Assembly: GCA_027485675.1 (NCBI GenBank)
Contig: JAIXQP010000040.1
Coordinates: 1-64,000 of the forward strand
Length of the DNA stretch: 64,000 bases
Reading direction: 5' to 3'
Source of the DNA: Terriglobales bacterium
GTDB taxonomy: Bacteria; Acidobacteriota; Terriglobia; Bryobacterales; Bryobacteraceae
Positions 52,556 to 61,036 of this stretch are shown here, one piece after another. Position 1 is the first letter of the stretch, and each line of letters opens with the position of its first letter. Under the pieces are notes generated by a model. The model searched no databases. It worked only from the letters and a program-made list of their open reading frames with translations, and was not told the DNA's origin. Both the position numbers and the translations under genes were made by a program.

Positions 52556-55051
52556 ATGCGTAACCTCCGTCTCGCGTTTCGTACCCTGTTGCACAGCCCC
52601 GTCGTTTCCGCCGTCGCCATCCTTTCGCTGGCGTTTGGCATCGGCGCCAACACCGCCATCTTCTCCCTGTTTGAACAGATTCTGCTGCGCAATCTTCCCG
52701 CGGCCAACCCGGGCGAACTGGTCAACCTTACCGCCAACGGATCCCGCAGCGGCAGTAACTCCACCAACAATGCCGGTGGCAACGATTCGATTTTCAGCTA
52801 CCCCATGTTCCGCGACCTCGAAAAGGTCCAGACCGTGTTTACCGGCATCGCGGCGCACCGCATCTTCGGCGCCAATCTCGCCTACCGCGGCAACACGATC
52901 GCGGCCGAAGGCACCTTCGTCTCCGGCTCCTACTTCCCGGTCTTGGGCCTCCAACCCGCCCTGGGCCGTCTGCTCTCCCCGGCCGACGACGAAACCCCCG
53001 GTGCCCATCGCGTCGTCGTCCTCAGTCACGCCTATTGGACCGAACGCTTCAACCAGAATCCCCAACTACTCAACGAAGCCCTGCTCGTCAACGGCGTTCC
53101 GCTGACCATCGTCGGCGTCGCCCCGCGCGACTTCCACAGCACCACCCTCGGCTCCACGCCCTCCATCTTCGTTCCCATCAGCATGCGCGAAGCGCTCACC
53201 CCCGGCTGGAAGGGCCTCACCGAACGCCGGAACTATTGGATCTATCTGTTTGCCCGCCTGAAGCCCGGCCTCTCCGTCGAGCAGGCCCAGGCCACGATCA
53301 ACGGTCCCTTCCGCGCCATCATCAGGGATGTCGAGTTGCCGCTCCAGAAAGGCGCCAGTGACCGTTTTCGCGAACGGTTCGTCAACCAGACCATGAAGCT
53401 CGAACCCGGCGCGCAGGGCCAGAGCAACATGATGCTGGAAGCCCGCACGCCGTTGATCCTCCTCCTCACCATCACCGGCTTTGTCCTGCTCATCGCCTGC
53501 GCCAACATCGCCAATCTACTGCTGGCCCGCTCGGCCAACCGCGCCAAGGAGTTCGCTATCCGCCTCTCGCTCGGGGCGTCCCGCGGCCAGGTGATCGCGC
53601 AGTTGATGGCCGAGGCGCTGCTGCTGGCGCTCCTCGCCGGCGCCGCCGCGTTGTTTGTCGCCTATGGCACCTCGCAGTTCATCCTCAGCGTCATGCCACC
53701 GGACGCGAGCACCGTGCTCATCTCTCCACTCCGCCCCACCATCATTGCCTTCACCTTCGCCGTCTCCGTGGTGGCTGGCTTCCTGTTCGGCTTGTTTCCC
53801 GCCATGCACGCCACCCGGCAAGAACTCGCCTCCGCCATGAAGGACCAGGGCGCCAGCGTCTCCGCCTCCCGCTCGGCCACCCGGTTCCGTAACGTGCTGG
53901 TCACGGCGCAGATCGCGCTTTCGCTGCTGTTGCTGGTCTCGGCGGGTCTGTTCTTGAAGAGTCTCGTCCAGATCATGAAGGTAGACCTGGGGTTGCAGAC
54001 CGCCAACACCATCACCTTCGGCCTGTCGCCCGAGTTGAACCAGTACACCCCGGCCCGCAGCCGGGCGCTGTTCGAACGCATCGAAGAGTCGGTGGGAGCG
54101 CTGCCCGGCATTACCGCGGTGACGGCCTCCACGGTCCCCCTGCTCGCCGGCAACAACTGGGGCAGCAACGTCTCCGTCGATGGCTTCGAGACCGGTCCCG
54201 ATACCGACTCGCACGCCATGTTCAGCCGCATCGGCCCCGGTTTCTTCCGGGCGTTCGGCATCGGTCTCGCCGCGGGCCGCGAGTTCGCCGCGACGGACTC
54301 CATCGACGCCCCCAAGGTGGCGATCGTCAACGAAGCCTTTGTCCGCAAGTTCTCGCCCAAGTCCCCGGCGCTGGGCAAACGGATGCAGATGGGCGCGGGC
54401 GGCAAGAACGACATCGAGATCGTCGGCATCGTGAAGGATGCCAAATACAGCCAGGTCAAGGACGCCGTGCCGCCCCTGTTCTACCTGCCGTACCGCCAGG
54501 ATCCTGGCATTGGCTCGACGACGTTCTACGTCAAGGCCACCCTGCCGCCGGAGCAGACCGTCCCGGCCCTCCGGCAGGCCATCGCGGCGCTCGACCCGAA
54601 TCTGCCCATCGAGCAGTTGAAGACCCTGGAGACGCAGGTGAATGAAAACATCGTCCTCGACCGGCTGGTTTCCACCTTGGCGGCGGCCTTCGCGGCCCTG
54701 GCCACGGTGCTGGCGGCGGTCGGCCTCTACGGCGTTCTATCGTTCACCGTGGCCCGCCGTACACGGGAGATCGGGATCCGTCTGGCGATTGGCGCCTCCG
54801 CGCCGGCCATCCGGAACATGGTGCTGCGCGAAGTCGGGGTGATGGTGGCCATCGGCGTGGCCCTGGGCCTGCCCGCCGCCTGGCTGCTGGGGCGCTACGC
54901 CGAAACGCTGCTCTATGAGATCAAGGGCGGAGACCTCAGTGTCATGGCGGGCGCCGTCGTGCTCGTCGCCGCCGTCTCCCTCGGCTCCGGCTACCTGCCC
55001 GCCCGCCGGGCCATGGGCACCGACCCCATGCAGGCTCTCCGCTACGAATAG
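52556..55051 (+). CDS. ADOP-type ABC transporter permease (FtsX/MacB-like), second copy
   Basis: The 831-residue protein has two FtsX-type modules. The N-terminus MRNLRLAFRTLLHSPVVSAVAILSLAFG is typical of ADOP proteins. The first FtsX block has CANIANLLLARSANRAKEFAIRLSLG, and the last has SFTVARRTREIGIRLAIGASAPAI and YLPARRAMGTDPMQALRYE. No ATPase domain and no adjacent ATPase or kinase gene is present. The start at 52556 has no Shine-Dalgarno; a TATATC hexamer lies 14 nt upstream. The gene ends 1 nt before the stop of the convergent GT-like gene. A decayed copy of its 3' end lies at 57172-57434. Confidence 0.93.
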   Translation: MRNLRLAFRTLLHSPVVSAVAILSLAFGIGANTAIFSLFEQILLRNLPAANPGELVNLTANGSRSGSNSTNNAGGNDSIFSYPMFRDLEKVQTVFTGIAAHRIFGANLAYRGNTIAAEGTFVSGSYFPVLGLQPALGRLLSPADDETPGAHRVVVLSHAYWTERFNQNPQLLNEALLVNGVPLTIVGVAPRDFHSTTLGSTPSIFVPISMREALTPGWKGLTERRNYWIYLFARLKPGLSVEQAQATINGPFRAIIRDVELPLQKGASDRFRERFVNQTMKLEPGAQGQSNMMLEARTPLILLLTITGFVLLIACANIANLLLARSANRAKEFAIRLSLGASRGQVIAQLMAEALLLALLAGAAALFVAYGTSQFILSVMPPDASTVLISPLRPTIIAFTFAVSVVAGFLFGLFPAMHATRQELASAMKDQGASVSASRSATRFRNVLVTAQIALSLLLLVSAGLFLKSLVQIMKVDLGLQTANTITFGLSPELNQYTPARSRALFERIEESVGALPGITAVTASTVPLLAGNNWGSNVSVDGFETGPDTDSHAMFSRIGPGFFRAFGIGLAAGREFAATDSIDAPKVAIVNEAFVRKFSPKSPALGKRMQMGAGGKNDIEIVGIVKDAKYSQVKDAVPPLFYLPYRQDPGIGSTTFYVKATLPPEQTVPALRQAIAALDPNLPIEQLKTLETQVNENIVLDRLVSTLAAAFAALATVLAAVGLYGVLSFTVARRTREIGIRLAIGASAPAIRNMVLREVGVMVAIGVALGLPAAWLLGRYAETLLYEIKGGDLSVMAGAVVLVAAVSLGSGYLPARRAMGTDPMQALRYE

Positions 55052-57112
55052 CTAATCGACCTTGCGGAAACGGATATCGCGCACGACGATCGGAAATTCG
55101 TTGAGCGTCGCGAATCGAAGCTCCGCCCTGGCGGGAGCTAGGGGTCCCGAATTCCAGCGTATCTGCTTCCGTTCGAACTCCCCGCGGAACTCGCGCACGA
55201 AACCGTTCTGCTCCGCGGCATCGTAGCCGGGGCCGAAGAGGTCGATGCTCATCTCTCCGGTTCCCGGCGGTTCGCTCCGGATTTCAAACGTTACTTCGTA
55301 CTCGGTATTCTTTTCGAGCGTCACGGGGCGGCTCAACAATGCGACCGCCCCCTGTTCGGAGCAGAACACGGAAGTGCCATCAAGGGGCTGTAGAACATGC
55401 TCCCGGTACCCATCTCCCGATGGCGGCCTCGCCTCCGCCAGGCCGAAACGAACGTTGCGGATCCGCGTGGCGCCACCCGTGGCCGCCAGGCGGATTCGTC
55501 CATTCGCGGACCCCTGCTGAGCGAATCGAACCCATTGGTAGGCACCGGCTCCGCCGCCAAGCGTAATCTCGAACGGACCGCTGGCAACGGCTGTTCCGGT
55601 GGTTTCAATATCGAGCCAGTAAGTTATTCCCGGCGTCATGGCCACCGGATGCTCGGCGGCGCCGCCGGCCGCCAGCACTAGCTCACCGGAAGGGCCTATC
55701 CGCGTTCGAGACACCTCCCAGCGGGTCCAGGCGCTTTCGCACAGCGGATGCTTCGCCTTCACACTGACGGGGCGCCGGGGCGCCAATCCCCGCGCATCCT
55801 GAATCATTGGAGCGTACTCCCGCACCCAACTCGAGACGCCCAGCCCCAGCGCACCCACTACTGCCATTCCAGTCTCCGCGACCCATCTCTCTCTCCAGCC
55901 GCCAAAATGCAACAACCATGCGGCTCCCACCGCCGCCCAGCCATAGAGCGGGATCAATGCGGCAACCCCATATCGCGACTCCACCATCGAGAACCCGTAG
56001 CCGCCCAAATTTCCGGCGATCAAGCCCGTGGATACCCAGATCACGGCGCGTTCGCCCGGACTCCCCCCGGCGCGCCAAGTGGCCAGCAGACTCATTAGAC
56101 CCAGCCCTACGACGGCCCAGTTCGCAGCGGAAACCCAAGGACCGTACGGAGGATCCAGGTCTGTCACAAAGGGCAGCGGCAAATCTTGATCGAGCGTATT
56201 GAACAGATGTAGCGCCCACGTCGCCAAGCCAGCGGCCGGGTGCATGAGATACCACGCCATTGGGTCCTGCCGTGCCAACGACTCATCGACGAGAAACGGA
56301 TTCGGATAAGTTACCGGCGGCTCCACCCCAGATATCATCGCCGTGGCGTACTTCGCGTTGAGTATCCCGAAAAGTGGCATTGCGTGGGTAATGGGCGACG
56401 CAATGAGCGGAGTAAACTGACCATGGTAGGTCCAGTTGATCCACCATTGCGGTGCTAGCGGCACGAGAAGAAACAACATTCCAAGCCCCGCCTTCCACTG
56501 CCGCTGACCGAGGCCTTTGGCAACGACCAGGCCCCAAACCGGCAGAATGAACACACTCGCTGGCCGAACCATAATCATCGCGCCGCAGACCAATCCGCCC
56601 GCCACCCAAACCGCCACCCCGCCGCGCCGCTCCCAGGCCAGAACGGCCAATGAGAGGAGCACTATCCCGAAAGAAAACGCGACACTTTCCGTCAAAAAGA
56701 ACCCAGGATAGAGCAGCGCCAGAGGATGCGCCGCCACCATTGCTAAAGCCGCCCGCCAAGCCCAAGCCCGTACCCCACAACGGGCCAGCGACCACGCCAA
56801 GAACCCGGCGGCGGCCCAGTACAAACTCAACTGCACGCCAAAGCCCAGAACCCTCTCGTTCCAGCCCCAATAGTTCGCCCCACGTAGGATAAGGCTGAGA
56901 AATGCCGGATAGCCGTAGAGCCGAATGTCCGAGAGGTCGTGCTTCGTCAGGATCCCACCGGACAGCATCTGTTGCGCGATCTGGTGGTAACCTGCCGCGT
57001 CAAAAACATTTGGCGTCCGCAACGTCTCCAGGCTCCAGAAGTAGGCGACCGCCGAAGCCCATAGCGTCGTCGTAAGCCAGTAAATTCCGCGGGGACTTCC
57101 CAATTTCGGCAA
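55052..57112 (-). CDS. GT39/PMT-like membrane protein with C-terminal beta domains, copy 1
   Basis: The 686-residue protein has about 12 membrane helices. Its GT-C-like N-terminal part has the acidic pocket FDAAGYHQIAQQMLSGG and the loop RLYGYPAFLSLILRG, and MVRPASVFILPVWGL occurs among the helices. From about residue 435, two soluble beta-sandwich domains follow (from AKHPLCESAWTRWEVSRT to RAELRFATLNEF), perhaps sugar-binding. A TTG at 57112 is the only plausible start. It is a diverged paralogue of the gene at 57565-59634. Transfer of sugars from lipid carriers to protein or lipid at the outer face is inferred. Confidence 0.88.
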   Translation of the reverse strand: MPKLGSPRGIYWLTTTLWASAVAYFWSLETLRTPNVFDAAGYHQIAQQMLSGGILTKHDLSDIRLYGYPAFLSLILRGANYWGWNERVLGFGVQLSLYWAAAGFLAWSLARCGVRAWAWRAALAMVAAHPLALLYPGFFLTESVAFSFGIVLLSLAVLAWERRGGVAVWVAGGLVCGAMIMVRPASVFILPVWGLVVAKGLGQRQWKAGLGMLFLLVPLAPQWWINWTYHGQFTPLIASPITHAMPLFGILNAKYATAMISGVEPPVTYPNPFLVDESLARQDPMAWYLMHPAAGLATWALHLFNTLDQDLPLPFVTDLDPPYGPWVSAANWAVVGLGLMSLLATWRAGGSPGERAVIWVSTGLIAGNLGGYGFSMVESRYGVAALIPLYGWAAVGAAWLLHFGGWRERWVAETGMAVVGALGLGVSSWVREYAPMIQDARGLAPRRPVSVKAKHPLCESAWTRWEVSRTRIGPSGELVLAAGGAAEHPVAMTPGITYWLDIETTGTAVASGPFEITLGGGAGAYQWVRFAQQGSANGRIRLAATGGATRIRNVRFGLAEARPPSGDGYREHVLQPLDGTSVFCSEQGAVALLSRPVTLEKNTEYEVTFEIRSEPPGTGEMSIDLFGPGYDAAEQNGFVREFRGEFERKQIRWNSGPLAPARAELRFATLNEFPIVVRDIRFRKVD

Positions 57113-57171
57113 CTCGATAGTATCTCAGGCCTCCGTCCGGTCCCGCAAACCACCGCCAGACCCCTCCCCAC
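57113..57171. other. Non-coding stretch at the duplication junction
   Basis: Nothing supported is seen here. In the tandem-duplication reading it contains the junction between the 5' end of the first GT-like gene and the truncated ADOP copy. Confidence 0.4.
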
Positions 57172-57434
57172 TTTACCGACGCCGAACCGGAGACGACTCC
57201 GGCTATCCGGAGGGTGCTTCGCCGCGCGGACGGGGGGATTGTGGCAATCGGGGTCGCCTTGGGCTTGCCGCCCGCCGGGCTACGGGCGGCGGACGCCGAG
57301 ACCTGGTGAAGAGCGGGGATCTTCCCGTCATCGCGGAATCCAACGTTCTGTTCGCTGTCGCCTCCTCCGCCTCCAGCTATCTACGTGCGCGCCGGGCCAT
57401 CGGTGCCGCCCCCACGAACGGACCAATCCAAAGC
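57172..57434 (+). pseudogene. Decayed 3' end of an ADOP permease gene
   Basis: This lies in a 452-nt gap with no intact gene. Translation from 57241 gives VAIGVALGLPPAGLRAADAE, then a stop at 57307. The other frame from 57306 gives VKSGDLPVIAESNVLFAVAS and then SYLRARRAIG and GPIQ. Both match the C-terminal end of the ADOP protein at 52556-55051 (VAIGVALGLPAAWLLGRYAE, IKGGDLSVMAG, YLPARRAMG, DPMQ) in order. Weaker matches begin near 57172. A short deletion with frameshift, one stop and a small insertion before GPIQ show it is non-functional. No longer ADOP segment is found. Confidence 0.8.
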
Positions 57435-57564
57435 TGGTGCAGCATCACGAACCAGAAGGTCATTCGCCGGAGGCCTGGGGCCGGGCAGCTATGGCGTGCT
57501 ACCGGTGCAGCCTCCCTGCGCCTAGAGTGCCTTTAGCCCCGACACGCCCCGGCGTGTCATGACT
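57435..57564. other. Non-coding stretch between the ADOP remnant and the second GT-like gene
   Basis: Nothing else is seen here except GACACGCC-CCGG-GGCGTGTC-like symmetry near 57539-57558 (CGACACGCCCCGGCGTGTC), a possible bidirectional hairpin or weak terminator for the convergent GT-like gene. Confidence 0.35.
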
Positions 57565-59634
57565 CTACCTACGCTTGATCTCGATTTCGCGGATCTCCAC
57601 CGGGCCCTCATTCAGCGTCACGAAGCGTAACTCGGCGCGGGGCGGCGCCTGCGCCCCCGCGTTTAACCGGATGCGGTGCTGCTCCCAACTGGGCCCATAC
57701 TCCTGCAGGAAACGATTCTGTTCGGCAAAGTCGTACGCCGCGCCGCCATAGAAGTCCACGCTGACCGGCGCCGTCACCGGCCCCACGCTGCGCAAGGCAA
57801 ACTCCACTTCGTAATCGGCGTTCCGTTCGAGATCCACCAACTGCGCCAACTGGCCCACCGAGCCCGCATGAGCGCAAAGGATGGCGGTGCCGTCAAAGGT
57901 CACCACCACGTCCTCGCTCCGCCAGTCCGCCACCGTGGGCAAGGCTCCCGCCGGTCCGAAGCGGACGTCCCGCACCCGTACCGGCGCCTCCCCTTCGGCC
58001 TCGAGCCGCAGTCGCGCGCCGGGCGCCCCCCGCAACACCAGCCGAACCTTCTCATACGCGGTTCCGCCAGGGGTCAGCCCCACCACCAGAGGCGCCCTCT
58101 GTGCCGCCTTGCCTCTCACCTCGAACTCGAGCCAGTACTCCCTCTCCGGCTCCATCGCCACCGGATGTTCCGCCTGGCCGCCGGGCTGCAGCACGAGCAC
58201 CCCGCCATACGCTTGGTGGCCGCGGGTCAGCTCCCAACTCGTCCAGGGGCCCTCGCACAGCGGATGCTTCGCCTGCCTGCCGGCCGGTAGCCGCGGCGGT
58301 TGGCCGCGCACCTCCTGGATCGCCGCCGAGTACTCGCTCACCCAATGGGAGATCGACGCCCCGGCCAAACCGGCCAGCGAGACCAGCCCCACCGCAACCC
58401 ATCGTTGCCACCCGCTGCCGGCCCGCCACAACGCCGTGGCCCCTATGGCGGCCCAGGCATATAAAGGAACCAGCGTCGCCAATCCGTACCGCGACTCCAC
58501 AATAATCCCGCCATTGATCGCCATGGGCCCCAGCATCATCCCGGCGGAAACCCAGCAGGCGCCCCACTCGGCCGGGTTCCAATCACTCCGGCGGCGCCAC
58601 GCTGCGGCCCAGGACAACACCCCGAGGGCGATAACCGCCCAGTTGCCGCCCGCAACATAAGGCCCATAGGCCGGCGCCAGGTCCGTCACATAGGGCAGCA
58701 GCAGGTCCTGATCGAGCGCGTTGAACTCATGCAGCAGGACCGTAGCCACTCCCGCCGCGGGATGCGTCCGGTACCAAAGCAGCGGATCCTGCCGGGCCAA
58801 CCCTTCGTCGGCCAGAAACGGGTTCTCGTAGGTCACCCGCGGATTGCTGTTGGGAATCAGTGAGGTCTTGACCTTGGAATGGAGAATGCCCCACGTCTGC
58901 AACGCTTGGCCAAAAGGTGCCGCCACCAGCGGCGTCGGCCGGTTGAAATACTGCAGATTCATCCACACCTGCGGCGCCAACGGCAGCGCCAAACCCACCA
59001 CGCCCAAGAGCGCCATCGCCTCGCGCCGCTTCCCACCCTGCAGGAGCACCAGGCCCCACACCGGAACCACGAAGATACTCGCCGGCCGCACCATAATCAT
59101 CGCGCCGCACAACAATCCGCCCGCCAGCCAACCGGCCGCCGAAAGCGGCCGCGCCCAACCAAGAACCGCCACCCCCAGGGTCAACGATCCCATCGAGAGC
59201 GCCAGGCTCTCCGTCAACAGATAGCCGGGAAACAGGAGCGACAGCGGATGCACGGCCACCGCCGCCACCGCCGCCCGCGCCGCCCAAGGACGCACCCCGG
59301 CGCGGTCCAGCATCCCCCAAAGCGCCGCCGCTGCGACCAGGTGGAAACCCAGTTGCACCAGAAACACCAGGAGCCGCTCGGGTATCGCCGACCCGCCCGC
59401 TACCCCCAGGACCATCCGCAAAAAGAGCGGGTACCCATACGTCCGCAGGTCCGAGTAGTCATGTTGTGTCAGCACGCCCCGGACCTGAATCGCCTCGGCG
59501 ATCTGATGGTAGCTGAGAGCATCGCCAAAAAGCGGAACTTGCAGCGCGTGCCGGCTCCACAGCCAGCCACCCAAGACAGCGCTGCACAACACGCAGAACG
59601 CAAACCAAGGATTTCGAGCGGCCAAGCGTCTCAT
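57565..59634 (-). CDS. GT39/PMT-like membrane protein with C-terminal beta domains, copy 2
   Basis: From the ATG at 59634 the 689-residue product begins MRRLAARNPWFAFCVLCSAV and follows the same plan as the gene at 55052-57112: FGDALSYHQIAEAIQVRGVL, RTYGYPLFLRMVLG, GAMIMVRPASIFVVPVWGL and QDPLLWYRTHPAAGVATVL, about 12 helices, then two beta domains (AKHPLCEGPWTSWELTRG onward). The two genes share many blocks along their whole length and are tandem paralogues. It starts 4 nt after the stop of the amino-acid permease gene, so the two form an operon. Confidence 0.88.
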   Translation of the reverse strand: MRRLAARNPWFAFCVLCSAVLGGWLWSRHALQVPLFGDALSYHQIAEAIQVRGVLTQHDYSDLRTYGYPLFLRMVLGVAGGSAIPERLLVFLVQLGFHLVAAAALWGMLDRAGVRPWAARAAVAAVAVHPLSLLFPGYLLTESLALSMGSLTLGVAVLGWARPLSAAGWLAGGLLCGAMIMVRPASIFVVPVWGLVLLQGGKRREAMALLGVVGLALPLAPQVWMNLQYFNRPTPLVAAPFGQALQTWGILHSKVKTSLIPNSNPRVTYENPFLADEGLARQDPLLWYRTHPAAGVATVLLHEFNALDQDLLLPYVTDLAPAYGPYVAGGNWAVIALGVLSWAAAWRRRSDWNPAEWGACWVSAGMMLGPMAINGGIIVESRYGLATLVPLYAWAAIGATALWRAGSGWQRWVAVGLVSLAGLAGASISHWVSEYSAAIQEVRGQPPRLPAGRQAKHPLCEGPWTSWELTRGHQAYGGVLVLQPGGQAEHPVAMEPEREYWLEFEVRGKAAQRAPLVVGLTPGGTAYEKVRLVLRGAPGARLRLEAEGEAPVRVRDVRFGPAGALPTVADWRSEDVVVTFDGTAILCAHAGSVGQLAQLVDLERNADYEVEFALRSVGPVTAPVSVDFYGGAAYDFAEQNRFLQEYGPSWEQHRIRLNAGAQAPPRAELRFVTLNEGPVEIREIEIKRR

Positions 59635-59638
59635 CGAG

Positions 59639-61027
59639 CTAGGAATGCCCCCGCGTCCAGTCCGGCCCCGCGAAGCGCCGCCGCACCCCGCCCCACCACA
59701 GCAACGCCAAACCGGCCACAATGCCCGCCATCGTTTTGCCCGCCAGGGCGTTCGGCGGCATCATCAGGATGAAGCAGATGAACACCGTGTAGACCATCGC
59801 CAGCAGGTTCACCCACCATCCCGCCCGGCCCAGCGTCCACACCGCTTCGCCCACCCACTCCCGCCGTTTCCGCCAGCCCAGGTATACCGGAATCACGTAA
59901 GCCCAATAGAGCGAAACCGTGCTCATCGACGTGACCACCGGAACCGCCTCGCCCCACGCCATCACCGCCGTCGAGCAGACGGCCACCGCCAGCACGGCGA
60001 ACTGCGGCACCCCGTGCGCATCCACGCGCCGGAAATAGGCCGAGCCCGGCAACCCGCCATCGCGCGCGAACGAATACACCGTTCGCGAGGCCGAAACCAG
60101 CGTCGAAAGGCCGCAAAACCACATCGCCAGGGCCACGCCGAGACTCATCAGCGTCCCCGCCCGCTCCCCCAGCGCCCCCGCGAAAATCGCGATCGCCATC
60201 GGCGTGCCGGCCGCCGCCACCGGCGGGTTCTCCCGGATCGCCAGCGTCAACATCAGCAGCAGCGCATACCCGAACACCCCCGCCACCGCGACCGAGAGCA
60301 CCATGCCCCACGGCGCCTTCGTCCGCGGATTCTCCGTCTCCTCGGCCATGTGGGCCGAGGCGTCAAAGCCCGTAAACGTCCAGTGCGCCTGCAACAAACC
60401 CAGCAGGAACACCCAAACGTAGGGCGTCCCCGTCGAGCGCTCCAGCAAAAACGAGGCCGGCCGCAGCGGCGCCGCCCACCACAGAGCGGCCAGGATCAGC
60501 AGCACCCCAACAATGTGCACCACCACGCTGGCGTCGTTCATCCAGCTCACCCACTGCACCCGCAGCAGATTGAAGGCCGCCTGGGCCATCGTCAACAGCA
60601 AAAACAGCAGAAACGTCCGCTCCGGTGGCCAACCCACCACCGGCCCCAAAAACTGGGCGCAGCTATAGTTGATCCCTGCCACCATGCCCATCAGCCCCAC
60701 TAGGTTCATCCACGAAACAAACCACGCCAACCCCGGCGAACCCAGCGCGGCCGTCCAATGGTACATGGCCCCGGAGGTGGGAAAGGCCGAGCAGAGCTCC
60801 GCCATGCTTGCCGCCAGCAGCAGCGAGAAGACGGTCGCCAGCGGCCAGCCTAGCGTCATCTCGAGCGGGCCGCCCATCTCGTAACCGTAGCCGTATAGGG
60901 TCACCGCGCCAGTCAGGATGGAAATGATGGAAAACGAGATGGCAAAGTTCGAAAACCCGCCCATGTTCCGCCAAAGTTCCTGGGCATAGCCAAATCGGGA
61001 GAGACTTGCTTCATCCTGTTGCGACAC
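59639..61027 (-). CDS. Amino acid/polyamine/GABA permease (APC superfamily)
   Basis: The 462-residue protein has about 12 membrane helices and the start GYAQELWRNMGGFSNFAISFS typical of the amino acid/choline (GABA permease) branch, with PTSGAMYHWTAALGSPGL and GFDASAHMAEETENPRTKAP as further family signatures. It probably imports an amino acid or amine by proton symport. The GTG at 61027 is the only possible early start, since a stop lies 2 codons upstream. Only 9 nt separate it from the divergent M28 gene. It may be co-transcribed with the GT-like gene. Confidence 0.93.
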   Translation of the reverse strand: MSQQDEASLSRFGYAQELWRNMGGFSNFAISFSIISILTGAVTLYGYGYEMGGPLEMTLGWPLATVFSLLLAASMAELCSAFPTSGAMYHWTAALGSPGLAWFVSWMNLVGLMGMVAGINYSCAQFLGPVVGWPPERTFLLFLLLTMAQAAFNLLRVQWVSWMNDASVVVHIVGVLLILAALWWAAPLRPASFLLERSTGTPYVWVFLLGLLQAHWTFTGFDASAHMAEETENPRTKAPWGMVLSVAVAGVFGYALLLMLTLAIRENPPVAAAGTPMAIAIFAGALGERAGTLMSLGVALAMWFCGLSTLVSASRTVYSFARDGGLPGSAYFRRVDAHGVPQFAVLAVAVCSTAVMAWGEAVPVVTSMSTVSLYWAYVIPVYLGWRKRREWVGEAVWTLGRAGWWVNLLAMVYTVFICFILMMPPNALAGKTMAGIVAGLALLWWGGVRRRFAGPDWTRGHS

Positions 61028-61036
61028 AATCTAGTT

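Noticed and set aside
57239-57562. 107-aa and 76-aa plus-strand frames in the gap
   Set aside because: One has only unrelated sequence and the other is the frameshifted ADOP remnant. Neither is an intact gene.
58879-60703. Plus-strand Arg/Pro/His-rich frames over the GT-like and APC genes
   Set aside because: Extreme composition and lack of domains mark them as antisense shadows of membrane-protein genes.
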